In this document: in pieces, positions 46,947 to 57,792 of the stretch
How positions within the stretch are numbered: the stretch's first letter is position 1
Layout: every line of letters begins with the position of its first letter
Origin: Zea mays
Lineage: Eukaryota > Streptophyta > Magnoliopsida > Poales > Poaceae
Reading direction: 5' to 3'
DNA: 64,000 bases
Assembly: GCF_902167145.1 (NCBI RefSeq)
Contig: NC_050096.1
Location: 81,154,683-81,218,682 of the forward strand
Program-made: the position numbers and the translations under genes
The notes under the pieces: model-generated
The model's input: only the letters and a program-made list of their open reading frames with translations
The model's database searches: none
Told to the model about the DNA's origin: nothing

Positions 46947-49580
46947 TTAGGCCTTGTTCTTAGGTACCCAAACGGTCTTGGGTCCTTTAACATTAGAAAC
47001 AAGCACCTTGGGTACCCAAACACAAGTTTTTGACCCCTTGTGTTTGCCCCCGGCATATTTGGCAACTACTTTGCCTGATTTGTTAGTTAGCACATAAGAT
47101 GCATCAAACGTCTTGAATGAAATGTTATGATCATTTGATGCAATAGGAGTTTTCTTCCTAGGCAATTTAGCATGAGTAGATTGCCTAGAACTAGATGCCT
47201 CACTCTTATACATAAAAGCATGATTAGGGCCAGAGTGAGACTTCCTAGAGTGAATTCTCCTAATTTTGTGCTCGGGATAACCGGCAGGGTATAAAATGTA
47301 ACCCTCGTTATCCTGAGGCATGGGAGCTTTGCCCTTAACAAAGTTGGACAATCTTTTAGGAGGGGCATTAAGTTTGACATTGTCTCCCTTTTGGAAGTCA
47401 ATGCCATCCTTGATGCCAGGGTGTCTCCCACTATAAAGCATACTACGAGCAAATTTAAATTTTCCATTTTCTAATTCATGCTCGGCAATTTTAGCATCTA
47501 ATTTTGCTATATGATCATTTTGTTGTTTAATTATAGTCATGTGATCATGAATAGCATTAATGTTAATGTCTCTACATCTAGTGCAAATAGTAACATACTC
47601 AATGGTAGATGTAGAGGGTTTGCAAGAATTTAATTCAATAATCTTAGCATGTAATATGGCATTTTCATCCCTAAGATTGGAAATGGAAGCATTGCAAACG
47701 TTTAATTCCTTAGCCTTAGCAATTAATTTTTCATTCTCATTTATAAGGCTAGCAAGAGAGACATTCAATTTTTCAATCTTAGCAATTGAACTAGCATTAT
47801 CATTTCTAAGATTGACAATTGAATCATCACAAATATTTGACTTCTCAACCTTAGCAATCAATTTGGTATTTTCATTTCTAAGGTTGGAAATGACATCATG
47901 GCAAGTGCTTAGCTCAGTAGACAATTTTTCACATTTTTCTACTTCCAGAGCATAAGCATTTTTAGTCTTAACATGCTTTTTGTTTTCCTTAATAAGGAAG
48001 TCCTCTTGGCTATCCAAGAGTTCATCCTTCTCATGAATAGCACTAATCAATTCATTTAGTTTCTCTTTTTGTTGCATGTTAAGATTGGCAAAAAGAGTGA
48101 GCAAGTTATCCTCCTCATCACTAGAATTATCCTCATCACTTGAGGTTGCATACTTAGTGGAGGATCTCGATTTTACCTTCTTCTTTTTGCCTTCCTTTGC
48201 CATGAGGCACTTGTGGCTGATGTTGGGGAAGAGAAGGCCCTTGGTGACGGCGATGTTTGCGGCGTCCTCGTCGGAGGAGGAGTCGGTGGAGCTCTCGTCG
48301 GAGTCCCACTCCCGGCAAACGTGGGCATCGCCGCCCTTCTTCTTGTAGTACCTCTTCTTTTCTCTTCTCTTTCCCTTCTTGTCGTCGCCCCTGTCACTAT
48401 CACTTGATAATGGACATTTTGCAATAAAATGACCAGGCTTACCACACTTGTAGCAAACTTTCTTTGAGCGGGGCTTGTAGTCCTTCCCCCTTCTTTGCTT
48501 GAGGATTTGGCGGAAGCTCTTGATGATGAGCGCCATCTCCTCATTGTCGAGTTTGGAGGCATCGATGGGGACCCTACTCAGTGTAGAGTCTTCTTTCTTC
48601 TCCTCTGTTGCCTTGAATGCCACGGGTTGTACATCGAGTGTGGAGGAGGCGCCTTGCTCGATGATTTTCTTAGAGCCTTTGATCATCAATTCAAAGCTCA
48701 CAAATTTTCCTATCACTTCCTCGGGAGACATTAGTGTGTATCTAGGATCACCACGAATTAATTGAACTTGCGTAGGGTTAAGGAAAACGAGTGATCTAAG
48801 AATAACCTTGACCATTTCATGGTCATCCCATTTGGTGCTCCCGAGGTTGCGCACTTGGTTCACCAAGGTCTTGAGCCGGTTGTACATCGCTTGTGGCTCC
48901 TCCCCTTGGTGAAGCATGAAGCGACCGAGCTCCCCCTCGATTGTCTCCCGTTTGGTGATCTTGGTCACCTCATCTCCTTCATGCGCGGTCTTGAGCACGT
49001 CCCAAATTTCCTTTGCGCTCTTCAACCCTTGCACCTTATTATACTCATCTCGACTTAGAGAGGCGAGGAGTATAGTAGTGGCTTGGGAGTTGAAGTGTTG
49101 GATTTGTTCGACCTCCTCCGAGTCGTAATCCTTGTCTCCCTTCTTTGGTACATGTGCTCCATACTCAACAATATCCCATATGCTTTTGTGGAGTGAGGTT
49201 AGGTGATGCCTCATTTTATCACTCCACATAGAATAATCTTCACCTTCAAGCATAGGTGGTTTGCCTAATGGAACGGAAAGTAATGGAGTGCATTTTGAAA
49301 TACGAGGGTAGCGAAGGGGCATCTTACTATACTTCTTGCGCTCATGGCGCTTAGAAGTGGCGGATGCCGATTCCGAGCCAGAGGTGGAGGGAGACGAAGA
49401 GTCGGTCTCATAGTAGACCACTTTCTTCATCATCTTCTTCTTGACATCCTTCCATTGGGACTTGATGGAGGAAGATGATTCCTCCTTGTGCTTGCGGGCG
49501 GACTCCCTTGAGTGCGTTCTCCCTGAGCTTGCGGACTTGTCGCCGGTCCCGATCTCCCTCATGGCGGATGCTCCCGACAT
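46947..49580 (-). CDS. Element B gag, 877 aa, open
   Basis: Minus-strand open frame from the ATG at 49580 (MSGASAMREIGTGDKS), close to the PBS, to a stop at 46947. The N-terminal region is basic and Ser-rich; the gag core has YSMWSDKMRHHL, TTILLASLSRDEYNKVQ and AKEIWDVLKTAHEG. A zinc knuckle (CYKCGKPGHFIAKC) lies at about residues 375-390. A long Asn/Lys/Glu-rich repeat region with coiled-coil character follows (LRNENTKLIAKVEK-like units). The C-terminus has a VWVPKV repeat. It forms the particle and binds RNA. It is the only large frame of B without stops, which may be chance. Confidence 0.87.
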   Translation of the reverse strand: MSGASAMREIGTGDKSASSGRTHSRESARKHKEESSSSIKSQWKDVKKKMMKKVVYYETDSSSPSTSGSESASATSKRHERKKYSKMPLRYPRISKCTPLLSVPLGKPPMLEGEDYSMWSDKMRHHLTSLHKSIWDIVEYGAHVPKKGDKDYDSEEVEQIQHFNSQATTILLASLSRDEYNKVQGLKSAKEIWDVLKTAHEGDEVTKITKRETIEGELGRFMLHQGEEPQAMYNRLKTLVNQVRNLGSTKWDDHEMVKVILRSLVFLNPTQVQLIRGDPRYTLMSPEEVIGKFVSFELMIKGSKKIIEQGASSTLDVQPVAFKATEEKKEDSTLSRVPIDASKLDNEEMALIIKSFRQILKQRRGKDYKPRSKKVCYKCGKPGHFIAKCPLSSDSDRGDDKKGKRREKKRYYKKKGGDAHVCREWDSDESSTDSSSDEDAANIAVTKGLLFPNISHKCLMAKEGKKKKVKSRSSTKYATSSDEDNSSDEEDNLLTLFANLNMQQKEKLNELISAIHEKDELLDSQEDFLIKENKKHVKTKNAYALEVEKCEKLSTELSTCHDVISNLRNENTKLIAKVEKSNICDDSIVNLRNDNASSIAKIEKLNVSLASLINENEKLIAKAKELNVCNASISNLRDENAILHAKIIELNSCKPSTSTIEYVTICTRCRDININAIHDHMTIIKQQNDHIAKLDAKIAEHELENGKFKFARSMLYSGRHPGIKDGIDFQKGDNVKLNAPPKRLSNFVKGKAPMPQDNEGYILYPAGYPEHKIRRIHSRKSHSGPNHAFMYKSEASSSRQSTHAKLPRKKTPIASNDHNISFKTFDASYVLTNKSGKVVAKYAGGKHKGSKTCVWVPKVLVSNVKGPKTVWVPKNKA

Positions 49581-49613
49581 CACTTCAAGCGGTTAGGCTC
49601 TAATGAAGCACCA

Positions 49614-49626
49614 GGCTCTGATACCA
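49614..49626 (-). other. Element B primer binding site (iMet)
   Basis: Minus strand TGGTATCAGAGCC, 2 nt from the 5' LTR: the standard site for initiator-methionine tRNA. Confidence 0.9.
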
Positions 49627-49628
49627 AT

Positions 49629-50778
49629 TGAAAGTCGCCTAGAGGGGGTGAATAGGGCGAATCTGAAATTTACAAACTACAAGCCGGGGTTAGCGTTAGA
49701 AATATAAACGAGTCCGAAAGAGAGGGCGAAAACAAATCACAAGCAAATGAAGAGTGAGACACAATGATTTGTTTTACCAAGGTTTGGTTCTTGCAAACCT
49801 ACTCCCCGTTGAGGTGGTCACAAAGACCGGGTCTCTTTCAACCCTTTCCCTCTCTCAAACGGTCACTTAGACCGAGTGAGCTTCTCTTCTCAATCAAACG
49901 GGACACTAAGTCCCCACAAGGACCACCACACAATTGGTGTCTCTTGTCTTGGTTACAATTGAGTTGAACACAAGAAAGAATGAGGAAGAAAAGCAATCCA
50001 AGCGCAAGAGCTCAAATGAACACAAGTCACTCTCTCACTAGTCACTATTTGATTGGAATGATCTTTGGACTTGGGAGAGAAATTTGATCTCTTTGGTGTG
50101 TCTTGTATTGAATGCTATAGCTCTTGTAAGGTGTAGGAAGTCTGAAAACTTGGATTCAATGAATGGTGGGTGGTTGGGGGTATTTATAGCCCAAACCACC
50201 AAACTAGCCGTTTGGTGGAGGCTGCTGTCGCATGGCACACCGGACAGTCCGGTGCGCCACCGGACACTGTCCGGTGCACCAGCCATGTCACCCGACCGTT
50301 AGGGTTCGATCGTTGGAGCTTCTGTCTTCTGGGCCACCGGACAGGTCCTGTAGACTGTCCGGTGCGCCTTCTGGCGCGTGCCTGACTTCTGCGCGCACTG
50401 TAGCGCATTTAATGCTGTTGGAGGCGACCGTTGGCGCTGTAGTAGTCGTTACTCTGCTGAAACACCGGACAGTCCGGTGGTGCACCGGACAGTCCGGTGA
50501 ATTATAACGGAGCGGCTCCCAGAATTCCCGAAGGTGAGCAGTTCGGAGTTGTGTCCCCTGGTGCACCGGACAGTCCGGTGCGCCAGACCAGGTCACACTT
50601 CGGTTGTCTTTTGCTCTCTTTGTTTGAACCTTTTCTTGGTCTTTTTATTGGTTTATTGTGGACCTTTGGCACCTGTAAAACTTATAGTCTAGAGCAAACT
50701 AGTTAGTCCAATTATTTGTGTTGAGCAATTCAACCACCAAAATTAATTAGGAAAAGGTGTAAGCCTATTTCCCTTTCA
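49629..50778 (-). repeat. Element B 5' LTR, 1150 bp
   Basis: Pairs with 7521-8766. TATAAATA (minus) is at 50181-50188, with CCGGACAGTCCGG-type palindromes at about 50238-50360 and 50462-50583 upstream in transcription direction. It is followed by ACGCC (50779-50783). Confidence 0.93.
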
Positions 50779-50783
50779 ACGCC

Positions 50784-51425
50784 ACCGGGACCGCCGGCTT
50801 CAAGGTGCCGGTCTCGCCCCCCTCGCCCAGTTCGGCAGGCTGGGCGGTGGGTCTCAGCAACCGCCTTTCTAAGGCGCCCTCGGGCACGGGTGCTCGAGTT
50901 GATGCCCTCTGGGAGAGGTCATCTGTCGCTGAGTTGTCGGCCTGAGGAACGTGTTGTAGTTCCGGGCTGCGAAGTCCTTCTCCAGCTTTTTTACATGGAG
51001 GAGGTAAGCTGCGAGTCTGGGCTCATTGTAGCTACACTCCCCGCGGGCCTGCTTGATGATTAGCTGAGAGTCCCCCTTCACGAGGAGCTGGCGGACCCTA
51101 GGGATAGGGCCGCAGATAGGCTGAAGATCAGCGCCTCATACTCTGCCATGTTGTTGGTGGCTTTGAACTCGAGGCGTACCACATACTTCAGCTGGTCCCC
51201 ATCTGGGCCGACGAGGACCACTCCTGCGCCAGCACTTTGTTGGCGGGCGGACCCGTCGAAGAATAGCGTCCAGTGGGGCTCGGTGAAGACCGGACCCCTT
51301 CGCTCCACAGGTGTGGGGCCTGGATCAGGGTCCGGGCCCCTAGGGGCGCATGGGGGTGGAGTCCACTCTATGATGAAGTTGGCTAGAACCTGACTCTTGA
51401 TAGCGTGGCGGGGCTGGAAATCCAG
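50784..51425 (-). pseudogene. Element A RNase H, broken
   Basis: Minus strand, where element A resumes beyond B. The frame holds WTLFFDGSARQQSAGAG (catalytic Asp), NNMAEYEALI (Glu) and, in a second register, KGDSQLIIKQ (Asp). The shift near 51080 is a frameshift. RNase H removes RNA from the RNA-DNA hybrid. It continues in broken form at 7520 and below. Confidence 0.82.
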
Positions 51426-52786
51426 CTAGAACTCAGCGAGCTCTGCTGCCCATTTGGCGATGTTGTCAGAGGCGTTTGAGTTGTGGAGGATGGCCCTCAA
51501 TGGAAAGGAGGTCACTACCACAACTCTGTGTGCCTGGAAATAGTGACGCAATTTCCTGGACGCAACCAGGACAACATAGAGGAGCTTGTGTGTCTCGAGG
51601 TACCTGGTCTTTGCTTCATGGAGGACCTCGCTGACGTAATAAACCGGCTTCTGGACAATCCGGGTGCCCGATGTTGGTCCTAAGTTCTCAGGTCCCTGCC
51701 CTTCTGGTGTCGCCCTTTCGGCGACTAACACCATGCTCACTGCTTCTGCAGCCGCCACAATGTATAGGTACAGTGGTTCCCCTGGCTCTAGAGCAACCAG
51801 GATCGGCAGGGAAGTTAGGTGTTGCTTCAATTCTTGGAAGGCTTGCTCTGCCTCTTTGGTCCAAGTAAAAGGGCCAGATTTCCATAGAAGCTTGAAGAAA
51901 GGCAGTGCCCTCTCAGTCAACCTTGAAATGAAGCGGCTAAGGGCAGCCAGAGATCCCGCAAGCTTCTGGATGTCCTTGACACGGGCGGGAGGCCTCATTA
52001 TCTCGATAGCCTTGATCTTTTCTGGGTTAGCTTCAATGCCCCAGTATGAAACTAGGAAACCCAGCAGCTTTCCTGTGGAGACGCCGAAGATGCATTTCTC
52101 CGGGTTCAGTTTGGTGCGGGTTGCCCGTAGCTTGTCGAAAACCAGGGTCAGATCCTCCACTACGATCGACCCCCTTCTAGTCTTGACCACGATGTCATTG
52201 ACGTAAACCTCCACCTTGTCCCAGATCAGATCCCCGAAGGTCTTACTCATCGCCCGAACAAATGTTGACAGGGCGTTTTTCAGACCATAAGGCATCACAA
52301 CATAACAGTATAGCCCATCTACCGTTACAAAAGCGGCGTGCTTCATGTCCTCCCTGGACATCCGGATTTGATGAAAACCAGAGTAGGCATCCAGGAAAGA
52401 CAAAAGGTCGCACCCCGAGGTAGAGTCCACGATCTGATCTATACGTGGAAGTGGATATGGGTCCTTGGGGCATGCCTTATTCAGGCTGGTGTAGTCGATG
52501 CACATCCGGAGCTTCCTGTTCGCTTTTGGCACGATGACCGGGTTGGCCAGCCACATGGGGTGATGGACCTCTTCGATGAAGCCGGCGTGCAACAGCTTCC
52601 GAACCTCCTCATGGATGAAGTCCTGCCGCTCCACGGACTGCCTCCAAGGCTTCTGGCTCACCGGCTTGGCGTCCGGATAGATCTCAGATGGTGCTCAATC
52701 ACCTTCCTGGGGATCCCAGGCATCTGCGACGGCTCCCAAGCGAACACGTCGGCATTTGCTCGGAGGAAGGTGACGAGCGCGAGTTC
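51426..52786 (-). pseudogene. Element A reverse transcriptase, active site changed
   Basis: Minus-strand Gypsy RT, open from about 52661 to a TAG at 51426-51428. Motifs: FIEEVHHPMWLANPV, LRMCIDYTSLNKACP, SFLDAYSGFHQI, YGLKNALSTF and the active site YVNDIVVK (52194-52205), where the first catalytic Asp of YVDD is Asn. This change alone is expected to abolish polymerase activity. Upstream, around 52675, the register changes, and the joint to protease has a TAG at 52787-52789. Confidence 0.88.
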
Positions 52787-53520
52787 CTATTTCTCTCCCA
52801 GATTTCTCGCGATGCGGGTGGTCCGGGATGGGTCTGCGCCGACCTGGATGGTCTTTGCGGGCCCGCCGTCTGCTTTGGTTGGTTGCACCTTCGGTGCTTT
52901 GGCACCGGAGGCTGAGGGGCTTCTCCCTCCACCGCCCGGTCGAGCGGTCTCGGCCGCCAGGGCGTGTAGCTTCTCAACGGCCGCCAGCGCAGCGGTGCGG
53001 TCGCCCCGCACGCTGAGGACTCCCATGGGGGATGGCATCTTGAAGACCAAGTACCCGTAATGGGCAATGGCCATGAACCGGTACAAAGTCGGCCTCCTGA
53101 TGATGGCGTTAAAGGGGAGCTTGACCTCCGCGACGTCGAACTGGACGTTCTCCGTGCGGAAGTTTTCCTCCGTCCCAAATGTAACTGGGAGCGCAATGCT
53201 CCCGAGGGGATACACGGGTTGCGGGCCTACTCTGGAAAATGGGCAGGAGGGCCCCAGCCGGGACCCCGGGATTTGCAGCTGCCTGAACGCCGCATGGCTG
53301 ATGACGTTGAGGCCAGCCCCTCCATCGATCAGCACGTGATGTAGTCGCATATTGGCGACAATGGGGGCGGTGATGAGCGGTAGTACGCCGGCCCTCGCCA
53401 TGTTGTCGGGGCAGTCGAGTGCCCCGAAAGAGATGGTGGTGCTCCTCCATTGTTGGTGCGGAGCAGCTTTGGGGACTCCTGGGACTGCCGACAGGACCTC
53501 CCATCATAGGGTCTTGACAC
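52787..53520 (-). pseudogene. Element A protease region
   Basis: Minus-strand frame with VLIDGGAGLNVIS (protease active site, DGG form as in Tat elements) and a following region with YPLGSIALPVTFG. It runs to a TAG at 52787-52789. Upstream of about 53401 the register is lost and stops occur. Protease would cut gag-pol. Confidence 0.8.
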
Positions 53521-54140
53521 TCCTGCGGGAGACGAGCTCCCAGCTTCCGCCGTACATGACATACAGCTTCTTGCGGCGGTCGTCGTCGTTGCCGGAGTCG
53601 GTTTCTTCAGCGAAAATGTCCTTAAGGTTTCTCTCGGGCGACTGGTAGCCGAGGTCCTGTCCCCCCACAGTCGCAGCCCTTTCGTCGGCCTCTTCCTTGT
53701 GTAGCCTGCAACGAAGCGGCGAGCCATCCTTGGAGGACTGCTCGCGTCGCTTGCTGACGCGCCTTGCGAGTTTGATAATCTCCCATTAGTCTGCGACACT
53801 GCGACGGCTGTTGGGGTGCACTGGGCATGTGCTGTTGTTGCCTTCTTGGGGCCGTGAGCGCTTGTTGCGCTTACCCTGGCCCCCAGCCTCGCCAGTGATG
53901 ACTAGAGCAGCAACCTATTGCTTCTCGCGGCCGCGACCCTTGTTCCTCTTTTTCTTTTTGCCATCGCCATGGGCGTCAGCATCTGAACCGCCCGTCTGGG
54001 TGACCCCAGCTTGTGGCGCCGAGTGCCAAGCACGGCCCTCAGCGGCCCTGGCACATTTATCAGTCAGAGCGAAGAGTGTGGTGACGTTGTCCACATCGCG
54101 CGTGGCAAGCTTCTCCAGCATCTTTTCGTCACGCACCCCT
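53521..54140 (-). pseudogene. Element A gag C-terminal part, broken
   Basis: Minus strand; contains MLEKLATRDVDNVTTLFAL and a Lys/Arg-rich tail (GKKKKRNKGRGREKQ) followed by a TAG at about 53915, then fragments in other registers. It is joined to gag core by a TAG and a 1-nt loss near 54138-54141. Confidence 0.72.
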
Positions 54141-55206
54141 AGCGGAAAGCTATGATGATGGAAGTATCTGAGATACGAGGGATTGTCGCACGTACCTTGG
54201 TGAAGCGGGAAATGAACGCCTGGAGGGTTTCCCCGGGTTCCTGCCTTACTGCATGGAGGTGTGCTTCTACACCATGCTGCTGGTAGGCGCTGGCGAAGTT
54301 CGCCATGAACCGCGCGCAGAGCTCTTCCCAAGAGTATATGGACCCTGGGGCTTGGTTCATGAGCCAAGTCCGGGCTGGCCCAGTCAGAGCCACGTGGAAG
54401 TAGGTCGCCATTACGGTGGTGTCTCCACCTGCCGCTGCATTGGCGGTGATGTAGACCTGCAGAAATTCTGACAGATCTGTCGTATCGTTGTACTTTTCTG
54501 GCAGGTGTGGACAAAACTTGGTTGGCCACGCTGCCGCGCGGAGGTGGTCCGTTAGGGCGGCGCAGCCTACTCCGGCCAACGGGATGCTTGTCTGGAATCG
54601 GGCATCCACCGGGCCCTGTGGCACGGCCATGGCGAAATCTTGCTCGAGGTTGTGACCCCTGAGGCTCAGGCGGCACTCTCGCGCCCTTCCTAAAGAGAGA
54701 CGGGCATTCTTGCCCGCCCGCCTGTGGTTGAGCTCGTCCCATAGGTCTTCTGGTCTCTCCAGGGGGACTTGTGTATCTTCTGCCGCTCGTCTGCGATTGA
54801 GCTCTGCTCGCAGATCTTTGGTCGACGCAGCCCTCACCGAGGGCGAGCGCACCGAGGCCGACGCCGCGTACTGGCGTCGGGACGATTGAGGCCCGGGCCT
54901 GACCGAGCCAATGTGTGCTATACCAAGTAGGCGATCCACGTCGTCGCGCCATTGTCCCATAGCCCCCGGCGAGGCTGTGGAGCTTGGTGGATGACGCAGC
55001 AACTCCCTGGCCACGGAGAGCGCTCCGGCGGGAGCGACCCCCGATGGAGTCTGGGACGCCTGCGCCAGTGTGTGCTGCCGTGCGGGGCGCACAGCTGCGA
55101 CGCAGGGCGCCTGGCAGTCGGAATTCTGTGACGCAGCGGATGCGGTCCCCTCCTCCAAGAGGAAATCTTCGGAGGTCTCATCTTGGTGCTCGGCGATATG
55201 GACCAT
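54141..55206 (-). pseudogene. Element A gag N-terminal part and core
   Basis: Minus-strand frame from the ATG at 55206, about 40 nt after the PBS. It has an Ala/Arg/Ser-rich N-terminus, then the gag core of the Retrotrans_gag type: EFLQVYITANAAAGGD, MATYFHVALTGPARTWLMN, WEELCARFMANF and ETLQAFISRFTKVR. It ends in TAG at 54139-54141. Gag would form the particle. Confidence 0.85.
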
Positions 55207-55247
55207 AGTGTCTATTGAGTAACAAGCAAAAATCTAAAAACCTATGC

Positions 55248-55265
55248 CCCCTACCTGGCGCGCCA
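55248..55265 (-). other. Element A primer binding site
   Basis: Minus strand TGGCGCGCCAGGTAGGGG, 2 nt from the 5' LTR and identical to that of element C. It probably pairs with the 3' end of a tRNA-Arg (from recall). Confidence 0.8.
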
Positions 55266-55267
55266 AA

Positions 55268-56298
55268 TGTCGGAGGGTAAATCTCTCCGGCCGGGTGGCA
55301 GATTGCACCCGCCCTAATTCCTAAAATGAGGAGGGGCCTAAGAGTCTTGCTTGTTACGAGGTTGGTGGATGAACACACGAGAGCACACGAGGGTTTAGAG
55401 TGGTTCGGGCCGCTGGGGCGTAACACCCTACTCCACTGTGTAATGTATTGTGAGTCTGAGCTTGGATCTATCTTGTAACGTCGCATGCCTCCCCTTTTAT
55501 AGCTGAAGGGGGCATGCACAAAGACACTGAGCCCCGACAGGTGGGCCCAGGGACATAGAGAATATAACACTTGGGACTATAAATATTTTCTGCCGGGGCA
55601 ATCTTCTTGTGTCCTGTCACCCGAGATCTGTGTATCTTCGGCGTGCAGGGGAAGCTTCTTGTAGAAGGGATAATGAGCACGATGCTCCGCATGGCACGGG
55701 CGCATTGTTCGATGATAGACTGGGCAGGCGCGCCGTCTGACGCCGTCTGCCAGCGGAGTGGACTAGACACATTAAATGCCGAGGGGGCACATCGTCCGTC
55801 GGCCTGGTGGCAGGCGGCGTGTCCTCTCCGCAATAAATGTGGAGACCGAGCGACCTCGGTGGCCTGACGTCAGACTCCATCACTCGGCTTATATCATGAG
55901 CCACAAGCCACGCGGCAGCGACGGGTCTCTGTCCGAGTGGGGAGCGTGGTGCAAGCCCCGGACACGTGCCAGCACCGGACCCCTTCTAGGGCAGGGCCCG
56001 AGTATTCCCTGCCCCAGAATCCTGGGACCCGGTGGTGATTTGTCCGGACCCCACACGGAAGGGTCTGGGATCTTTCTCAGAGGTCCGCCTGTTACGCACG
56101 GGGTCCAGTGCTTTCCATGTAGCAGGCCCGGACCTACTGCGTGTATCCGGAGCATGCTTTTTCCCTTGGTCGCGTGGCGACCCCAAGGCGGCTGATGTTG
56201 CACGACGGTGAGCCGTTTGCCGCGTAACTAGAGGCTTTACCGTCGGCACAGTGTCTATACCTTGTAACCAGGAGTACCCCTGTTTCAAGGTACCGACA
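55268..56298 (-). repeat. Element A 5' LTR, 1031 bp
   Basis: Starts TGTCGGAGGG and ends GGTACCGACA on the plus strand, followed by CTGAT (56299-56303). It is the full-length version of the LTR at 1013-1823. In a compared 80 bp stretch I counted four transitions between them. Confidence 0.93.
55494..55502 (-). promoter_or_regulatory. TATA box in element A 5' LTR
   Basis: Minus-strand TATAAAAGG. This segment lies within the 220 bp that is missing from the 3' LTR of A, so only this copy retains the core promoter. A second, weaker TATTTATAG is near 55576. Confidence 0.65.
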
Positions 56299-56303
56299 CT
56301 GAT

Positions 56304-56690
56304 AATATGCAAATTAATGCAGTTTCAGCAAAATGGTTTCAAATTCGGATGTGCAGACCTAGCTCATGGTGGGAGCGGAGTGAATATAATCTCAATTTCG
56401 TACTTGAGAATGGGACAAAAAAACCATGCTCCTTGCCGCTCTCAACCTGTTCCTCACTCTCCAACCCCTTATGAATCACTTTACACACTATTTGCCAAAC
56501 ATTTTAAGACCCTTAGTTGTATTTCTTCAACAAAGTCTAGGTCAGTACAGGCTACAAAGTGGATGTCGCGACGGTGATACCGCTAGAAAGAAAGAGAATA
56601 CATCCTATATAGAAGGTCTCCTTCATACAGGTGTACACAAATTTAATTTAGACCCTTTTTCCAACAACCAATGACTCATGTGTTTTAGAA
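56304..56690. other. Unassigned flank right of element A
   Basis: Was next to position 1007 before A inserted. AT-rich, with no gene and no clear element ends. Confidence 0.5.
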
Positions 56691-57093
56691 AAACCTTCCA
56701 TGCTCTTCTCAATTAGCAGAATCGGCAGACAAACGAAGTAGATCAACGAACAAACCACAAAGCATGACACACAAATTTACATGGAAAACCCTCCAATGTG
56801 AAGGGAAAAACCACAAACACCCTCCAATGTGAAGGAAAAAACCATGGGCACCAGCCAGGCGAAACCTTCACTATGATGTCGAGTGTTTACAGGAAATCTT
56901 TCTTAGACGACGGATTGCAAGATGAGTAATGATTGTGATGTAACATAAAACCCTAATTAGGGTCAATAATAAATATCGCGAGGGGCTCCACCCCCTCCCC
57001 AGCCCCCTGGCATGCAGGGATGTTGCCCGATGGGCCTTCGCTCCGGTCGCCAACACGACCTCCATATGCAGAATTTGAATCATAAACTCAACA
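56691..57093 (-). repeat. Probable old Copia LTR fragment
   Basis: In minus direction it begins TGTTGAGTTTATGATTC (ending at 57093 on the plus strand). It has an ACCCTAATTAGGGTTTT phrase and then two copies of CCTTCACATTGGAGGG with GGTTTTTCC and GTAAATTTGTGTGTC, a layout typical of R/U5 in plant Copia LTRs. I find no target duplication and cannot fix the other border, so it may be truncated. Confidence 0.42.
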
Positions 57094-57689
57094 TTCTACT
57101 TTGTCCCTAGGTGCATATTTACATCCCCTTTCACATGCTTAGCCATTGGTTGTTGCACAAATAATCTAGAATAAATTTGTGTAAATTTGTACGAAGAAGG
57201 TCTCATTGGAAGAAGAGAGAAAGAGGGAGGATCCACATAGAGAGAACAAGAATAGTAAAGAATAACCCGCGATTGGGAAAGGTGAGGTGAACGAACAATT
57301 TCTTCTGTCGCGTATCCTCGATTGATGTGGCCTCAGATGCTTCAATTGTAGATTTGAGTATTGAGCAAAAGGTTACACCTACATGATAGGTTTCGTATTG
57401 CAGGTCAATCTGACTGTACCAGTACCAATATGCAGCCTAGGAGAAAAAGTCACTACACCACGAAATAGAAATCAACAAGAGAAAAAACTTTTTAAAAAAC
57501 TAGCCCTTTCCTCATTAATATGAGGGTCGGGAAGAATGGTTGGGATAACAAACAACCATCAGATTTATACTTTAGATACCCTTATAACCATCAAAAGTCA
57601 TTGAAGTGGCTAATTCCTCTAGCGTTGAACTATGCCCCGAACTTGCTATGGGTCGATGGCCTTCCGGCGGGTGTAGTTGTAGCGTGTTA
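57094..57689. other. Unassigned flank left of the split MITE
   Basis: About 590 bp without a supported gene or recognised element. It ends in TTA (57687-57689), the target site of the MITE. Confidence 0.5.
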
Positions 57690-57792
57690 GAGCAAGTTTA
57701 TTAATATAGTCAGCTGCTGGCTATAAAGATTTTTTTGCAGCCTATCTTATAGTCAACATGTATAATGGTTAGCCCTTCATATATAATATATG

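Larger units (their letters stand above)
7521..50778 (-). mobile_element. Element B: Opie/Ji-type Copia LTR retrotransposon, interrupted four times
   Basis: A Copia element (SIRE/Maximus-like lineage) on the minus strand, flanked by a perfect duplication ACGCC. Its own DNA lies in five pieces: 45522-50778, 42845-43824, 39010-39207, 23858-23964 and 7521-10144, together about 9.2 kb. The interruptions are solo LTRs F and D1 and the elements D2 and C, each with its own 5 bp duplication; the protein frame reads on across each junction. Order in sense direction: 5' LTR, iMet-type PBS, gag, protease, integrase, RT, RNase H, PPT, 3' LTR. That integrase precedes RT confirms Copia. Stops interrupt the pol frame. 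The LTRs differ by indels and by about 3% substitutions by eye. Confidence 0.93.
1013..56298 (-). mobile_element. Element A: Tat-lineage Gypsy LTR retrotransposon, host of all insertions up to 50.8 kb
   Basis: The outermost element of the nest, read on the minus strand. Its LTRs lie at 55268-56298 (5') and 1013-1823 (3'), flanked by a perfect 5 bp duplication CTGAT. Order in sense direction: 5' LTR, PBS, gag, protease, reverse transcriptase, RNase H, integrase, then an antisense gene between integrase and the 3' LTR, as in several large grass Tat-group Gypsy elements. Without the Copia element B (7521-50778) it is about 12 kb. All its reading frames carry stops or frameshifts and the RT active site is substituted, so it cannot move by itself. 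LTR divergence is about 5% in the stretches I compared, making it the oldest dated insertion here. I do not assign a family name. Confidence 0.92.
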
